Source: Dictyostelium firmibasis
Taxonomy: Eukaryota > Evosea > Eumycetozoa > Dictyosteliales > Dictyosteliaceae
Assembly (NCBI GenBank): GCA_036169595.1
Contig: CM069765.1
Span: 3,799,001 to 3,863,000 of the forward strand
Length of the DNA stretch: 64,000 nt
Reading direction: 5' to 3'
Shown: positions 12,870 through 27,269 of the stretch, one piece after another
Layout of the letters: each line of letters opens with the position of its first letter
How positions within the stretch are numbered: position 1 is the first letter of the stretch
Notes under the pieces: model-generated
The model's input: only the letters and a program-made list of their open reading frames with translations
Told to the model about the DNA's origin: nothing
Databases searched by the model: none
Program-made: the position numbers and the translations under genes

Positions 12870-13529
12870 ATAAAAAAGTTGGATAAAAAATTCCTATTAA
12901 AAAATTACTTTTTTAAAAAAGAAAATAATAAAATGGTGCTTATTTCAAATTCACACTTTATGATCCTAAAATATTTATTTTTACCACAAAATTGCAATAC
13001 AATTTTTAAAACTGAGTCTCAATGAAAAAAAATAAAAATAAAAGAGATAGACTACTATATGAATTCAATAAAGAGAATTTCCTTTATTGATATTGCTATT
13101 TTGTTATTATTTATTTACTTATTATTATTATTATTATTATTGTTATTATTATTTTTTTTTTTTTTTTTTTTTTTTGTCATTGTTATACTTTTGATTATTT
13201 TTAATTACAGGGTGGCAAATAGAAGATTAATTCTTGTTGAATTTGAAAATTAAAAAATTAAAGTTCGAAAAAATGTAATAAATATACTAGAGAAAATTAA
13301 AAAAAAAGAAAGAAAGAGAGAAGGGGTTAGTAGTATTATTCAATTATACAATTAGTTGGCGACAGGGGTGAAAAAAAAAGAGTTAAGTTTGTGAAAACTG
13401 GTAAGTTATAAAATGGCTTTAGTATGTTTGGTTTGTCTGCGGACATTTAAATGTGGTTGGTTAGTACATTGCCCATAGTTGAAAGTTGGATAATAAATTG
13501 GGGATGATCCGGTGATCAACTCCAAATGA
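12870..13529. other. Convergent 3' flanks
   Basis: Between the stop of the ATP-citrate lyase A gene (plus) and the stop of the LENG8-like gene (minus). It holds the two 3' untranslated regions. The right part (13340-13529) is less A/T-rich. It includes a 9-position stem with a four-base loop at 13501-13523, directly after the LENG8-like stop on the minus strand. The poly-Leu frame at 13059-13253 is a shadow of a T-rich run. Confidence 0.65.
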
Positions 13530-15762
<2,233 letters not shown>

Positions 15763-16714
15763 TTATTTGTTCTTTTGTTTTGTTTTTTGTTTTTTTGTTT
15801 TTTAATTGTTTGTGTCAAATGTATTTTTTTTTTTTTTTTTTTGTTTTCTTTTTAAATATAAAAAATGTGTGCTGGAGGATGTGGAAAAATTCAAAAAAAA
15901 AAAAAAAAAAAAAAATAAAAATAAAAAATTCAAAAAAAATAAAATTAAAAAAAAAATAAAAAATAACAAAATTGGATCGACTGGATGAAACAAATTGCAA
16001 ATTGGTTTTTTTCAATTATAGTCAGTTGCTATAGTTAACTGTAATTTATTAGATTCTTAATTATTGATTCAGTTGCTTTTTATTATTGCTATGTTAACTT
16101 TATTTCTTACTATGTTAACTTTATTTTCTTTTTTTTTCTTTGTTATTTGGAAGAGGAAAAAAATAAAAATAAAAAAATAAATATTTTAAATTGTAGGAAA
16201 TTCTGTAGAAATTTGAAAAAACTATATTTTCTTTTTTTTTTTTTTCAACTATTATAATTATTGTTATAATCTATTACTTATTAATATAAAAAACTTCTAA
16301 TATAAAGAAATAAATAACAAAAAAATAAAACAAAATAAAATAAAAATAAAAATAAAAATAAAATCTTTAAATTATGTGCAATAAAAAAAATAGGAAATAA
16401 AATAAAAAAAATGAAATGAAAATTTTTAAAAAAAGAGAAAAGCCAATGGAAATAATAATTATGGGCAGCTTTTATAAAAATTCTTATGTGAATTATTTGA
16501 GTGTGAGTAAAGAGTGTGTGAGTTTTTTAATTAATAAAAAAAAAAAAAAAAAAAAAAATAATAATAAAAAATAACAAAAAAAAAAAACAAAATAAAAAAA
16601 AAAAATAAAAAAATAAAAAAAAAATAAAATTTTCAAAAATAAAAAAAAAATTAAAAAAAAATAAATTTTTCAAAAACGATTTTTTTTTCGTTTTTATTCT
16701 TTTTTTTTATTTTT

Positions 16715-16749
<35 letters not shown>

Positions 16750-16802
16750 CTTATTTGTTGATCGGAAGATATAAACACTCACCCACATACACATATATAA
16801 CA
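15763..16802. other. Divergent promoter region, LENG8-like (minus) and LLPH-like (plus)
   Basis: About 1 kb of A/T-rich DNA with poly-A and poly-T runs. A mixed block at 16010-16140 holds the near-repeat GCTATGTTAACTTTATTTCT / ACTATGTTAACTTTATTTTC (about 16088-16128) and a GTTAACT motif nearby at 16033. It could contain control sites for either gene. No frame here is credible. Confidence 0.6.
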
Positions 16803-17476
<674 letters not shown>

Positions 17477-17966
17477 AAAAAAAAAACACAATTACAAAAC
17501 ACTATACAAATTACCTTTCAAATTATTTCTATATATATAAAACACATTTATCTCAAATACTACTAAACAAACCTCTAAATCATATTAAATTTATTCAAAT
17601 TGTATTTACTTTTTTTTCATAAAATGAATAGATTTAAAACAAAACAACATAAAGAATCAATGGAAATTATGCATAACAGTTTTCATAAAAAAAAAAAATA
17701 AAAAATAAAAAATAAAAAAAAAATAAATAAAAAAAATTTAAAAAAAAAAAAAAAAACAAAAGAAAGTGTATTAATATAGAAAACATTTTTTAAAAAAAAA
17801 AAAAAAATATTAACTATTTAAGTTATTTATAAAATTTCCACAAAACACAAAATTTTCTTTTTTTTTTATTTTTTATTTTTTTTATTTTTTTTCAAATTTT
17901 TTTTTTCTCCGTTGTTTTTTTTCAAATTTTAATAACACATTAATTTGAACAATAATTCAAAAAGAG
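17477..17966. other. Intergenic region between two plus-strand genes
   Basis: 3' flank of the LLPH-like gene and promoter of the U1-C gene. It has a moderately mixed part (17490-17660) and then poly-A/poly-T. I see no gene or RNA structure. Confidence 0.6.
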
Positions 17967-18306
17967 ATGCCAAAGTATTATTGTGATTACTGTGATAAAT
18001 ATTTAACACATGACAGTCCATCGGTTAGAAAATCACATACAGTCGGTAAACAACATAAACTAGCGGTTCAGTTATTTTACCAACAATTTGAAGCTGAATT
18101 CACCCAAAGTTTAATTGAAGCAAGATTAAAAGAATACGAAGAATCAAAAGGAAGATTAATTAATCAACCACCAATGGGTATTATGCCTACTCCATATAGT
18201 ATGTTACATCTATACATGAAAGACTATTATTACTAGTTTTTATATCTTAGTATTAACTTTTTTTTTTTTATAGACCAAATGTATCAACAAGGTATACCAC
18301 CACATC

Positions 18307-18397
<91 letters not shown>

Positions 18398-18590
18398 GGG
18401 ATTATTACAATTTCAAGGTGTGCCACCACATCATCAACAAAGCATGGTTCTCCCACCAGGAATGCCAATTCATAAGATGGCACCACATCAATTTAATAAT
18501 AGTCCACATGGTTTTCAACCTCCACATCATCAACAACATCACCCACAGCAACAGCAACATCACAATCAACCTACTATCCCTGGTTTATAA
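17967..18590 (+). CDS. snrpC: U1 snRNP protein C
   Basis: Two exons (17967-18198, donor AGTATGT; 18274-18590, acceptor TTATAG; phase 1) give 182 residues. Residues 1-35 are the U1-C type C2H2 zinc finger with Cys6, Cys9, His24 and His30 in the exact family spacing (MPKYYCDYC ... HTVGKQHK). The N-terminal 60 residues are the conserved part that contacts U1 snRNA and the 5' splice site. The rest is Met/Pro/Gln/His-rich, as usual for U1-C. Here, however, it carries more than 30 consecutive glutamines right after the splice junction. It acts in the nucleus in the first step of 5' splice-site recognition. Assignment is very secure. Confidence 0.96.
18303..18396. repeat. CAA repeat coding poly-Gln in U1-C
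   Basis: An uninterrupted run of about 31 CAA codons in exon 2 of the U1-C gene. The opposite-strand poly-Val frame is its shadow. Confidence 0.95.
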
Positions 18591-19051
18591 ATAGGATTTT
18601 ATTTTTAAAAAATATACAATCGTGCACATGTATATTAGGATCACCAAAATATGAGATAATATTTATTATATTAAAAAAAAAAAGAAGGAAAAAACAATTG
18701 ACTGAATTGTGTAAAGTTATATAATAGTGGTAGCCAAGGCGATGTTTTTTTATTCACTGAAATTATTTAATATTTTCCTAAAAAATAAAACCAACCCAAT
18801 AAACATGTAAATAATAACCTAACATAGTGAATTGCTTTTTTTTTTTTTCACAGTTCTAATTTTTTTTTTTCACAATAATATTTTCAAAGATATTACACGC
18901 ATGCAAAACATCACAAATTTTATTTTTTTTTATTTTATTTTTTTAATTTTAATTTAATATAAATTTTTGCGAAGAACCCAATTTTTTTTTTTTTTTTTAT
19001 TTTTTTCATTTATATTAAAAAAAAACCAACAACAAACACAAACATAAAAAA
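18591..19051. other. Intergenic region between two plus-strand genes
   Basis: The first 200 bases are mixed and are probably the 3' untranslated region of U1-C. The rest is poly-T-rich promoter DNA of the SppA-like gene. No other feature is visible. Confidence 0.6.
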
Positions 19052-21146
19052 ATGAGTAAAATCATTCAAAATTTACAAAATATGGAAATAGATTCACTAA
19101 AAAAACTTGGAGAAGTTGCTAAATATTTAAATCAACATCCAATGCTCAGATCATTTTTAATTTCCACCGGTTTCATCGTTACCTCAAAATTAATTAAATT
19201 GATTAAAAATAGAATTAAAAACAATACAATTTTAGAAATCGATTTTACAAATACAATTGATTCATCAGATGTATGTTTTATTATTTTTACTTTTTTTTTT
19301 GTATTTTTTTATTAACTTTATAATTAAATGAAAAAAAAAAAAAAGGTTGATATAAGTCCAATTGAGAAATTATTGGATCCAAATATTATTTCATTTAGAT
19401 CACTTTTGGATGCAATTGAAAAAGGTGCAAATGATAAAAAAGTTATTGGTTTAGTTGTTAGATTGAGTGGTGATAATCATTTCTCATTAGCAAATATTCA
19501 AGAGTTTAGAAATGCAGTCTCATACTTTAAGAGTAAAGGTAAGAGAACCGTTGCCTTCACAGATTCTTTCTGTGAAGCAGGTAGTGGTATTGGTAGATAC
19601 TACATGGCTTCAGTTTTCCACGATATCTATATGGCACCATCTGGTACTTTAAATTTAATTAATACTCAATATGATTTCGCTTTCATAAAGAAAACTCTTG
19701 AAAAATTAAATATTGTACCAGATGCAATTACAAGAAAAGAATATAAAGTAAGTTTTTTTTTTTTTTTTTTTTTTTTATAGATTATTTATTAATTTCTTTT
19801 TTTTTTTTTTTTTTTAAAAGAATGCATTAAATGGTTTAATTAATGAGAAATTAACAGAACCAGAAAAAGAATCAATGAATGCAATTTTTAAGAGTCTCTA
19901 TGAACAAATTATTGAAGACATTGCAAAAGATAGATCATTAACCAAGGAGAGAGTAAATGAATTGTTTGAAAGTGGACCATTTTCATCCGATAAAGCATTG
20001 GTAAATAAATTGGTTGACTCAACATTGTATAGTGATGAGGTTTACACTACAACTTATGAGAAATTAGATACCACCAAAAGCAAAGCTAATCTTTTGTATG
20101 CCCACAAATATAATACCAAAACAAAACCATTGTACGGTAAAAAGATTGGTAGATCACAAGGCATCATTGCATTGATTAATGCAGAGGGTACAATTCATCA
20201 AGGTACAAACAACAACAAATACAATGGTGGTCCATCAATTGGTAGTGATAGTTTGGTATTGGCCATTCGTTCTGCCACTTTAGATAAAGATGTCAAAGCA
20301 ATCGTACTTAGAGTCAATAGTGGTGGTGGTTCTTATATCGCATCAGATATGGTACACCATGAAATTGAGGCATCAAAGAAAGCCGGTAAGAAAATCGTAA
20401 TTTCAATGGGTACCTATTGTGCAAGTGGTGGTTATTTCCTCGCTTGTAATGCCGATAAAATCGTTGCATTGGGTGCAACTTTAACCGGTTCAATCGGTGT
20501 TTTAACCGCTAAATTCAATTTGAAAGGATTGTGGGAAGAGAAAGCTCATGTCAAATTCGATGCATTACATTTGAATCCAGATGGTGCCACCGATAATTCC
20601 ACTTACTTCTCATCACTACATAATTATAGTGAAAAACAATTGGCCGAGGTCAATAGCTATATGGATTTCATTTACGAAGATTTCACTAGTAAAGTCAGTA
20701 AAGGTCGTAGATTAACTCGTGATCAAGTCGAAGAGGTTGCTCGTGGTCGTGTTTGGACCGGTGCTCAAGCCTTCAAACTTTCACTCGTCGATAAAATAGG
20801 TGGCCTTAAGGAAGCAATTGAAGTTGCCAAAGAGTTGGTGGGTATCGCTTCAAATGTTCAACCACATGTTGTAGTCTATCCAAAGGAATCAGTTCTATCA
20901 CAATTGATGGGATCAAGTGCAAATAATTCACAAGATCTCGAAAGACGTGGCACACCAGCTCAAGTTTCAATAACTCATTCTGTTGGTATTTCAACTTCAA
21001 TCTATTCCAAGTTTACATCACTTACAAAATTAATCCTTTTACCAAATAATTCGGTCTCTTCAATCTTTAACACTATAATTAATAATCAAACAAATAGTAA
21101 TACATTATCAATGAATCAATCTTCTTTAATTTCTTCATCTTTTTAA
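19052..21146 (+). CDS. SppA (protease IV)-type serine/lysine peptidase, family S49
   Basis: Three exons (19052-19270, 19346-19747, 19821-21146; both introns phase 0) give 648 residues. A hydrophobic stretch near residues 43-58 (FLISTGFIVTSKLI) may anchor it in a membrane. Two tandem S49 domains follow. In the N-terminal domain, the Lys of EYKNAL (residue 207) sits where bacterial SppA has its catalytic Lys. In the C-terminal domain, TYCASGGYF (Ser409) is the nucleophile, followed by the family motif LGATLTGSIGV. The oxyanion-side motif VNSGGGSY is also present. Both catalytic residues are kept, so it should be active. Bacterial SppA degrades signal peptides; plant SppA is chloroplastic. Location here is unknown; mitochondria or ER are possible. 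The catalytic Lys is the last codon of exon 2. The second intron acceptor is TAAAAG after a T run, while the first follows a pure A run. Confidence 0.92.
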
Positions 21147-21230
21147 AAATTTTTAAATAAATAAATCATATATAATTTTTTTTTTTTATTTATAAATTTT
21201 TTTTATTTTTTTTATTTTATTTAATTTTTT

Positions 21231-23773
21231 TTATTCTAATTTTAATAAAGGTGAATCATCTTTAATCCATTTTGGATAAACTCTTTTATAAAGATTCATA
21301 CAAACTGTATCTTGTTGATTCATTGTACCATCGAATTGACATTTCATACGACCGTGAGTACCTAATGGTTCTTTGATATGACCAACACGACCCATCTTTG
21401 TGTAAAGTTCAACTTTTTTGAACCAATTGATATCCTCTGGATAATAAAACATATCTTTAACTGTGACAAATTTCTTTGAGATTGATTTAGCGATTACACC
21501 AGTGAGAATGATACGTTTGCAAATGATACGATCAGGATTGACACTAGAGAGATAACCAGTGGCAATTAATTCATTACAATCTTTACCATTAAAAATTAAT
21601 AATGGTGCTGGTGGATAAGTGATTGGACCATAGATTGTTGCCATGGTATTTCTAGCTGGTAATAAAAACTTTTCAAACTTTTGTTTATCACAATTTGGTG
21701 AACTAATCGAATAGATTGGTGATGTAGAGAATTTTCTCCAACCGAAATGGAAATAAACCTCTTCCTTTGATTTAACAGTCTCTTCATAGGATTTATGTTT
21801 TTCAACAGAGAAATGTAATAATGAAATTTTATTCTCATAACGATAAAGACCAACTGCAACATCTGGTTTACTAGTAGTACGTTCTGTTAATTCTTTTGGA
21901 CCATTTACTAAATGAATTCTAACGTACATATCTGGTTTGGCTGATGCATTTTCAAGGATTGCAATTGATGCTCTCATCGATTGATTAAATGAATGGAATT
22001 GGAAAATCTTTGCATAGTCAATTGGTAAATTCTCTTTAACATCCCATGGTGAGGAACGGAATGATTTTAAACCTCTGAATTTTGAAAATCTAATACGTGA
22101 TGGTACATTTCCTGGTGTATCAACTTCATCTGGATATAAAATTTCATCTTGTTGTAATTGTTTACGTTCTTCTTCATCTTCATCTTCCGATTCCTCTTTG
22201 TTCTCTTCATCTTCATCATCACTATCTTTTAATAATTCATCTGTAATTTGTGATTTATGTTTGATACCTTTCCATTTATTACTTTCTTTAACTTCTTCTA
22301 ATTCTTCTTGTTCATCTCTTTCTTGTTCTTCTTCATCCATTATTTGTTCTTCTTCTTCTTGTTCTTCTTCTTGACCATCTTCGTTCATATCTTGATCAGC
22401 ATCTAAATCTTCATTTTCAAAATTTTCTTCTTCTTCATCTGATTCATCATCTAAATACCAAGATGATTGATAGCCTGAAGTACCTTTTGGTACTAATTTC
22501 TTTTTTTTATTTTCTTCAATTTCTTTCATTTCATCTGCAGTTGGTAAAGCTTGTTCATTATCCATTGGGTCTGGAACATTCCAAGTTTGAAGAGTATCTC
22601 TATCTTTTTGATCGTAATTTTCTAAAATATTAATTTTTTTATCTTGATTCATTTCACCACCATTGTTGTTATTTGTATAATGGGACTTCTTACGAATATG
22701 TGGATCTTCAATCAATTCAATCTTTTCAATTTGGAAATCACCATATTCTGGAATGTGAATGATTTGTTTTGCACTTAAATTATTACCTCTAATGAAACCA
22801 TCGATTGTTACAACCTTTGTTTCAGGAATATAAGTGGATTTCTCAATTAACATATATGGACGAACTTTTCTCCAAATGATTTCATTTACATGTATATTTT
22901 CAATGTATCTTAAAACTTGAGAACATTCATCGTTTGTATCCATTGGTAATACTTTTGGTTCATCTGGAAAATGAAAATGGAAAACTGATTGAATCGATTT
23001 CTTTAATTCATTTCTTTTCTTTATTGGTGTTTGATCGAAATTTTGAATGATTTCAATAACTGTTGGTACTGATTGTGCTTTAACAATACTAAAAATACGT
23101 TCAGCTTCTGAATTTAACTTTGGTTGATTAGCATCAATAACAAATAATATAATATCAGAGAGTTTACAATATTCAATAATTTGATCATATGCCATTGTTT
23201 GACATTCTAATAACATCATTCTAACTTTACTTGTTAATGAAATAGTTGAATATTGATCATCATTTTTATTGTTGATGGTTTCTTCATTATCCATCTCCAT
23301 TTCACCAGTATTTATATTTAATTTAAATTTTTGTAATAACATTTCTTTAACTTTTTTTGTATTAACTGATTCTGATAATTTAATAATTGTCTAAAAAAAA
23401 AATTTTAAAAATAAAATATTAATAATTGATTTTTTTTTTTTTTTTTTTTTTGTTGTTGTATTTTTGTTTTTTTTTTTTGATGCAATAAATTAAAAAAACA
23501 TACAACAACACGTGGTGCAACTTGATCAGGTAAACCTAATCTTTTTCTTTCTAATAATTCATTCTTTTTAGATTTAACCAATTTTTGATGTTTTTGTCTC
23601 ATTGAATCTTTATTATTAACGATTGCTAAATTTTTAATCGATTGTCTTGGTCCATTGGTTTCAATTTTACCTTGTGCTCTTCTCTTAATAGCACCTTTAC
23701 TATCATGTTTACCTGCTTTGAAACCTTTGTTTTGTTGATGTAAATCACCTGATCTATGTCTGTGTTCTGACAT
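21231..23773 (-). CDS. tsr1: Ribosome biogenesis factor Tsr1
   Basis: Two exons (23773-23504 and 23390-21231, phase 0; donor GTATGT) give 809 residues, the usual Tsr1 length. The basic N-terminus (HRHRSGDLHQQNKGFKAGKH) is the Tsr1/Bms1 signature. A degenerate GTPase-like domain follows without a P-loop, which sets Tsr1 apart from Bms1. The middle holds long acidic tracts. The C-terminal half has YRGLKSFRSSPWD-type sequence (FRGLKSFRSSPWD), YARIFQF-like YAKIFQF, and FNQSMRASI, all conserved in Tsr1. Tsr1 binds pre-40S particles and blocks early translation-factor binding during 20S pre-rRNA maturation. The stop lies only 84 bases from the convergent SppA-like stop. Confidence 0.95.
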
Positions 23774-23843
23774 CCTTTTTTTATTTTTATTTTAAGTATG
23801 AATTAATAAAATAAAAAATAGGGTTTAAAAAAAGAGAAAGAAT

Positions 23844-23881
<38 letters not shown>

Positions 23882-24242
23882 AAAAACCGAACGATTCGCG
23901 AAAAAAAAAAAAAAAATATAAAAAAATAATAAAAATAAAAACAAAAAAAAAAAAAAAAAATAAAATAAAAAAATAAAAATTTTATAAATTGATTTGAGAA
24001 TAATTAATTAATTATTTATAATTGGTTAATCAAAACATAAGGGTTTACAGGTTTTTATTTTATTTTTTATGTTTTTATTTATTTTTTTATTGTTTTTTTT
24101 TTTTTTTTTATTTTTTTTTTTGAAATAAAAAAAAAATTAATTTAATTTTTCAATTTTTTTCAATTTTTTTTTGTTTTGGTTTTTTTAATTAAAAAAAAAA
24201 AAAAAAAAAAAAAATCACAATAATAATAGTAATATTTTAACA
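23774..24242. other. Divergent promoter region, Tsr1 (minus) and thioredoxin-like gene (plus)
   Basis: Nearly pure poly-A/poly-T DNA with one short mixed stretch at 23880-23900 and another at 24000-24055. No gene or RNA is visible. Confidence 0.65.
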
Positions 24243-25255
24243 ATGAGTTCAAAAAAGAGTGAAAAAGAGATTGAAAAAGAAAAGAAATCAAATTTAAAAA
24301 AGTTACATAAAAATACATTAAAAAAGTTTCTTTCAGATGAACCATCATCTGGTAATTTAGGTAGTGGTATAATCACTAAAGAGAGTGAATCAGAAAAGGA
24401 TAAATCTAAAAAAACAAAAAAACTCTCTAAAAAGAAATTAGCTTTACTACAACAACAACAACAAGAGAAACAACAACAACAAGAGAAAACATTGGCACAA
24501 CAACAGGCTGCGATAGCACAACAAGTAAACAATCAAAAGGTATCAACAAAATTGAGTTCAACCGATTATAGCGATGATGATGATGATGACTACGATGATG
24601 ATGATGATTCAAGCGATGATGATGATTTCTCATCGACAGCAATGGCAACTTCAATTGCCTTAACACCAAAAGAATTATATAATAGTGTTGTAAATAAACA
24701 AAGAATTAAATACTCAAAACCAATTCAATTCACTTCATTGGATCAAGCAATGCAGTATGCCTATGATGATCCTTCTCATATTATTTTTATGGTTCATTGT
24801 GTTGATTGGTATTTTCAATCTAGAAATTTGTATGTATACAAATTTACATTTTATCTTTCAAACTTTTTTTCTTTTCTGATATCAATCACATTCCATCGTC
24901 TCTCTCTAAAATATCACTAATACACTATTTTTACATCATATTATCTAGAGCATCAAATATGGAACAATTATTTTCAAAAGATAAAAATGTATTATATTAT
25001 TTTATAGATCAAACCAGTATAGAATATAAAGAGAAATTCCCTGGTGATATTGCAGGTGTACCAATTATTTCAATTTATTATAGACAAAAACCATTTAAAA
25101 TTAAAAGAGATACACTTCAATATGATTGGGATGAACAAGAAAGAATAAAAGCATCATATAGTTTACACCATTTAAAAGATTTATTAGAACATTGTAAACA
25201 AGCTATCGAATCATATCATCCTGATCAAAATATTGAAATTTTAATTGATTTCTAA
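24243..25255 (+). CDS. Acidic/basic N-terminus plus thioredoxin-fold-like domain without CxxC
   Basis: Two exons (24243-24829, donor GTATGT; 24949-25255, acceptor TCTAG; phase 2) give 297 residues. The first 150 residues are Lys/Glu-rich, then Gln-rich, then a run of Asp. The last 140 residues look like a thioredoxin fold. A strand (IIFMVHCVDW) stands where the active-site loop normally begins. Next come a helix, a second strand (VLYYFIDQTS), and GVPIISIYYRQKPF, which resembles the cis-Pro turn and the following strands of thioredoxins (GVPT then a strand pair). The redox CxxC is absent (DWYFQSRN in its place), so disulfide chemistry is not expected. Thioredoxin-like folds without CxxC often serve as adaptors, for example in phosducin-like proteins. 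The function is not known to me. Confidence 0.75.
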
Positions 25256-25355
25256 AAAAAAAAATACCCAAGTGGAATAAAATAAAATAAATGTAAAAAA
25301 ATAATAAAAAAATAATAAAAAAATAAAAAATATATATAATTTTTATTTTATTTTA

Positions 25356-27037
25356 TTATTTATTTAAAATTGAAGAAGTTAAATTTTCAAAATATTCAAA
25401 TATCGTTTGTTCAAATCCATCATCTTTTAATAATGGAGTTTCAGATTGATTTTGCATCATATGATGGTTAGTTCGAATGATTTCACCTGCAGATAAAGCG
25501 ATTGATTGGAAGAAATCCAACATAAGATCGGAGAACTCTCTTTGGACTGTACCACTGATATAGATGGATTGTGAAAGTCTTTCAAAGAATTTAACCCAAT
25601 GTCTAGAACAACTATTAAGTTCGAAGAGTGTTTTAGGTATTTTTGAGAGTTCTTCCAATTCCACATTGGTCATTTGGTTGCTGACCGCTTGAAAGTCAAT
25701 TACATTTGGGAATTGTGAAGAAAGATGAGCAAATGATAAAAGTAAATTATATAAAATGGATAAACGTGGTGACGCCATCTCTGGGTCTGGATTTTCACCT
25801 TCAAGTAATTCTGCTAATACCTCCTTAAACAATGGTACAGCCTCTTCGAAACGACCTAAATCAAACAAAACATCTGCTTTAATGGATTTGTTAAAATTGG
25901 ATGGTTCCAATTGAATTGATCTCTCAATTTTTTCAAATGCTTCTTCGAGTTTACCATCTTGAAGTTTTAAAGTTGCAAGTAATGCTAATGCATTGGAATT
26001 ATTTGGATTATATTCCACCACTTTTTCAAAGTATTTCATTGATGGGCCTTCATTCAATTGATGATAGAAAATATTTGCCAAACATAAATTTGCACTATAT
26101 ATTGGATTACATTCGATGGGTCCCTTCAATTTAGCTGCATTATATACGTTTTCAAATGGTGAAACTTTGGTTTGAAATTGTTCAATTGGTTTACCTTCTC
26201 CTAATTTTATCACTTGACGGTAGATCTTTATTGCATCCTTTTTATTATCTTGTTTCATTGCTAAATGTCCTAATCCTAATAAACCAATCTCACTATTTGG
26301 TTGAATTGCTAATACTTTTTTATAATATCCTAATGATTTGCTTAAATCTCCTAATTTGAAATAAATATCTCCCAAATATCCATTTGCTGGTAGATACTAT
26401 ATATAAAGCGTAGAGAATATTATTAGTATTATTATTATTATTATTATTAATATTTACATTTAAACTTTAACTAGTAATAAATAATAATAATAATTACATT
26501 TGGATCAATAATTAAAATATGTTCAAAATATTTAATTGCACGATTAATGTCGCCTTGATTATAAAAGCAGCTTGCTAATGATGAATAACACGGTATACTC
26601 TCTGGTAAGAAATGAAGTACTTTTTCATAGTCTTGAATTGCTTCATCATATCTATGTAATATTTCAAATGTATCAGCACGTAATGAATATCCATTTGGAT
26701 CTGATGGTGAGAGTTGGATTGCTTTAGTTATTATTGGAATTGCCTCTTCAAATTTTGATTCATTAATTAAACTTGATGCTTTTTCCATTAAATTAGCATA
26801 TTCCCTATCTTCTCCTTTTATACTACAATAAAATCTATCATAGTTTTTATTGTTTCTGTACTTGTTATTGACTTTGTTGTTGTTATTGTTGTTGATTTGA
26901 TTATTCTTTAGGAATAAATTATTATTTGATGATTTAATTATATTATTAGATGAAGTAGAAATAAATTGTCTTTTATTTAAAACACCATTTTTAATTTTAT
27001 TAAAATTTTTTGATGATTTTAGTAAATTTGAAATCAT
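25356..27037 (-). CDS. Tetratricopeptide-repeat protein, probably mitochondrial
   Basis: Two exons (27037-26498 and 26396-25356, phase 0; donor GTAATT, acceptor TATAG) give 526 residues. I chose the ATG at 27037. It starts MISNLLKSSKNFNKIKNGV, a basic, Asp/Glu-free stretch typical of mitochondrial targeting peptides; the in-frame upstream codons are poly-Lys/Phe of UTR type. An Asn-rich linker follows. TPR units then run through residues about 105-350, for example AIPIITKAIQLSPSDPNGYS, AIQDYEKVLHFLPES, AIKYFEHILIIDPN, and later SLGYYKKVLAIQPN and YFEKVVEYNPNN. The last 150 residues are helical without clear repeats. No close family is recognised. A mitochondrial scaffold or assembly role is an inference from the N-terminus. 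Confidence 0.82.
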
Positions 27038-27222
27038 TTTTATTGTGTGGAATGAAAAATTAAAAAAATATAAAAAAAAAAAAATTTGTGATGAAACGTG
27101 TAAAATTTGAGATTTTTTTTTTAACATTTTTTTTATAATTTTTTTTTTTTATTATTTTTTTTTCGTTTTTATTATTTTTTTTTTCCTCAAATAAAACAAC
27201 CTAATAATATTTTTATTATACT

Positions 27223-27268
27223 TGATTTGATTTGATTTGATTTGATTTGATTTGATTTGATTTGATTT
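27223..27268. repeat. (GATTT)n pentanucleotide repeat
   Basis: About nine copies of TTGAT/GATTT lie immediately after the stop codon of the next minus-strand gene, so within its 3' untranslated region. Confidence 0.95.
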
Positions 27269-27269
27269 A

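Noticed and set aside
26471-27127. Start of the TPR protein at 27127
   Set aside because: Upstream residues are Lys/Phe-rich leader sequence; the ATG at 27037 gives a mitochondrial-type N-terminus.
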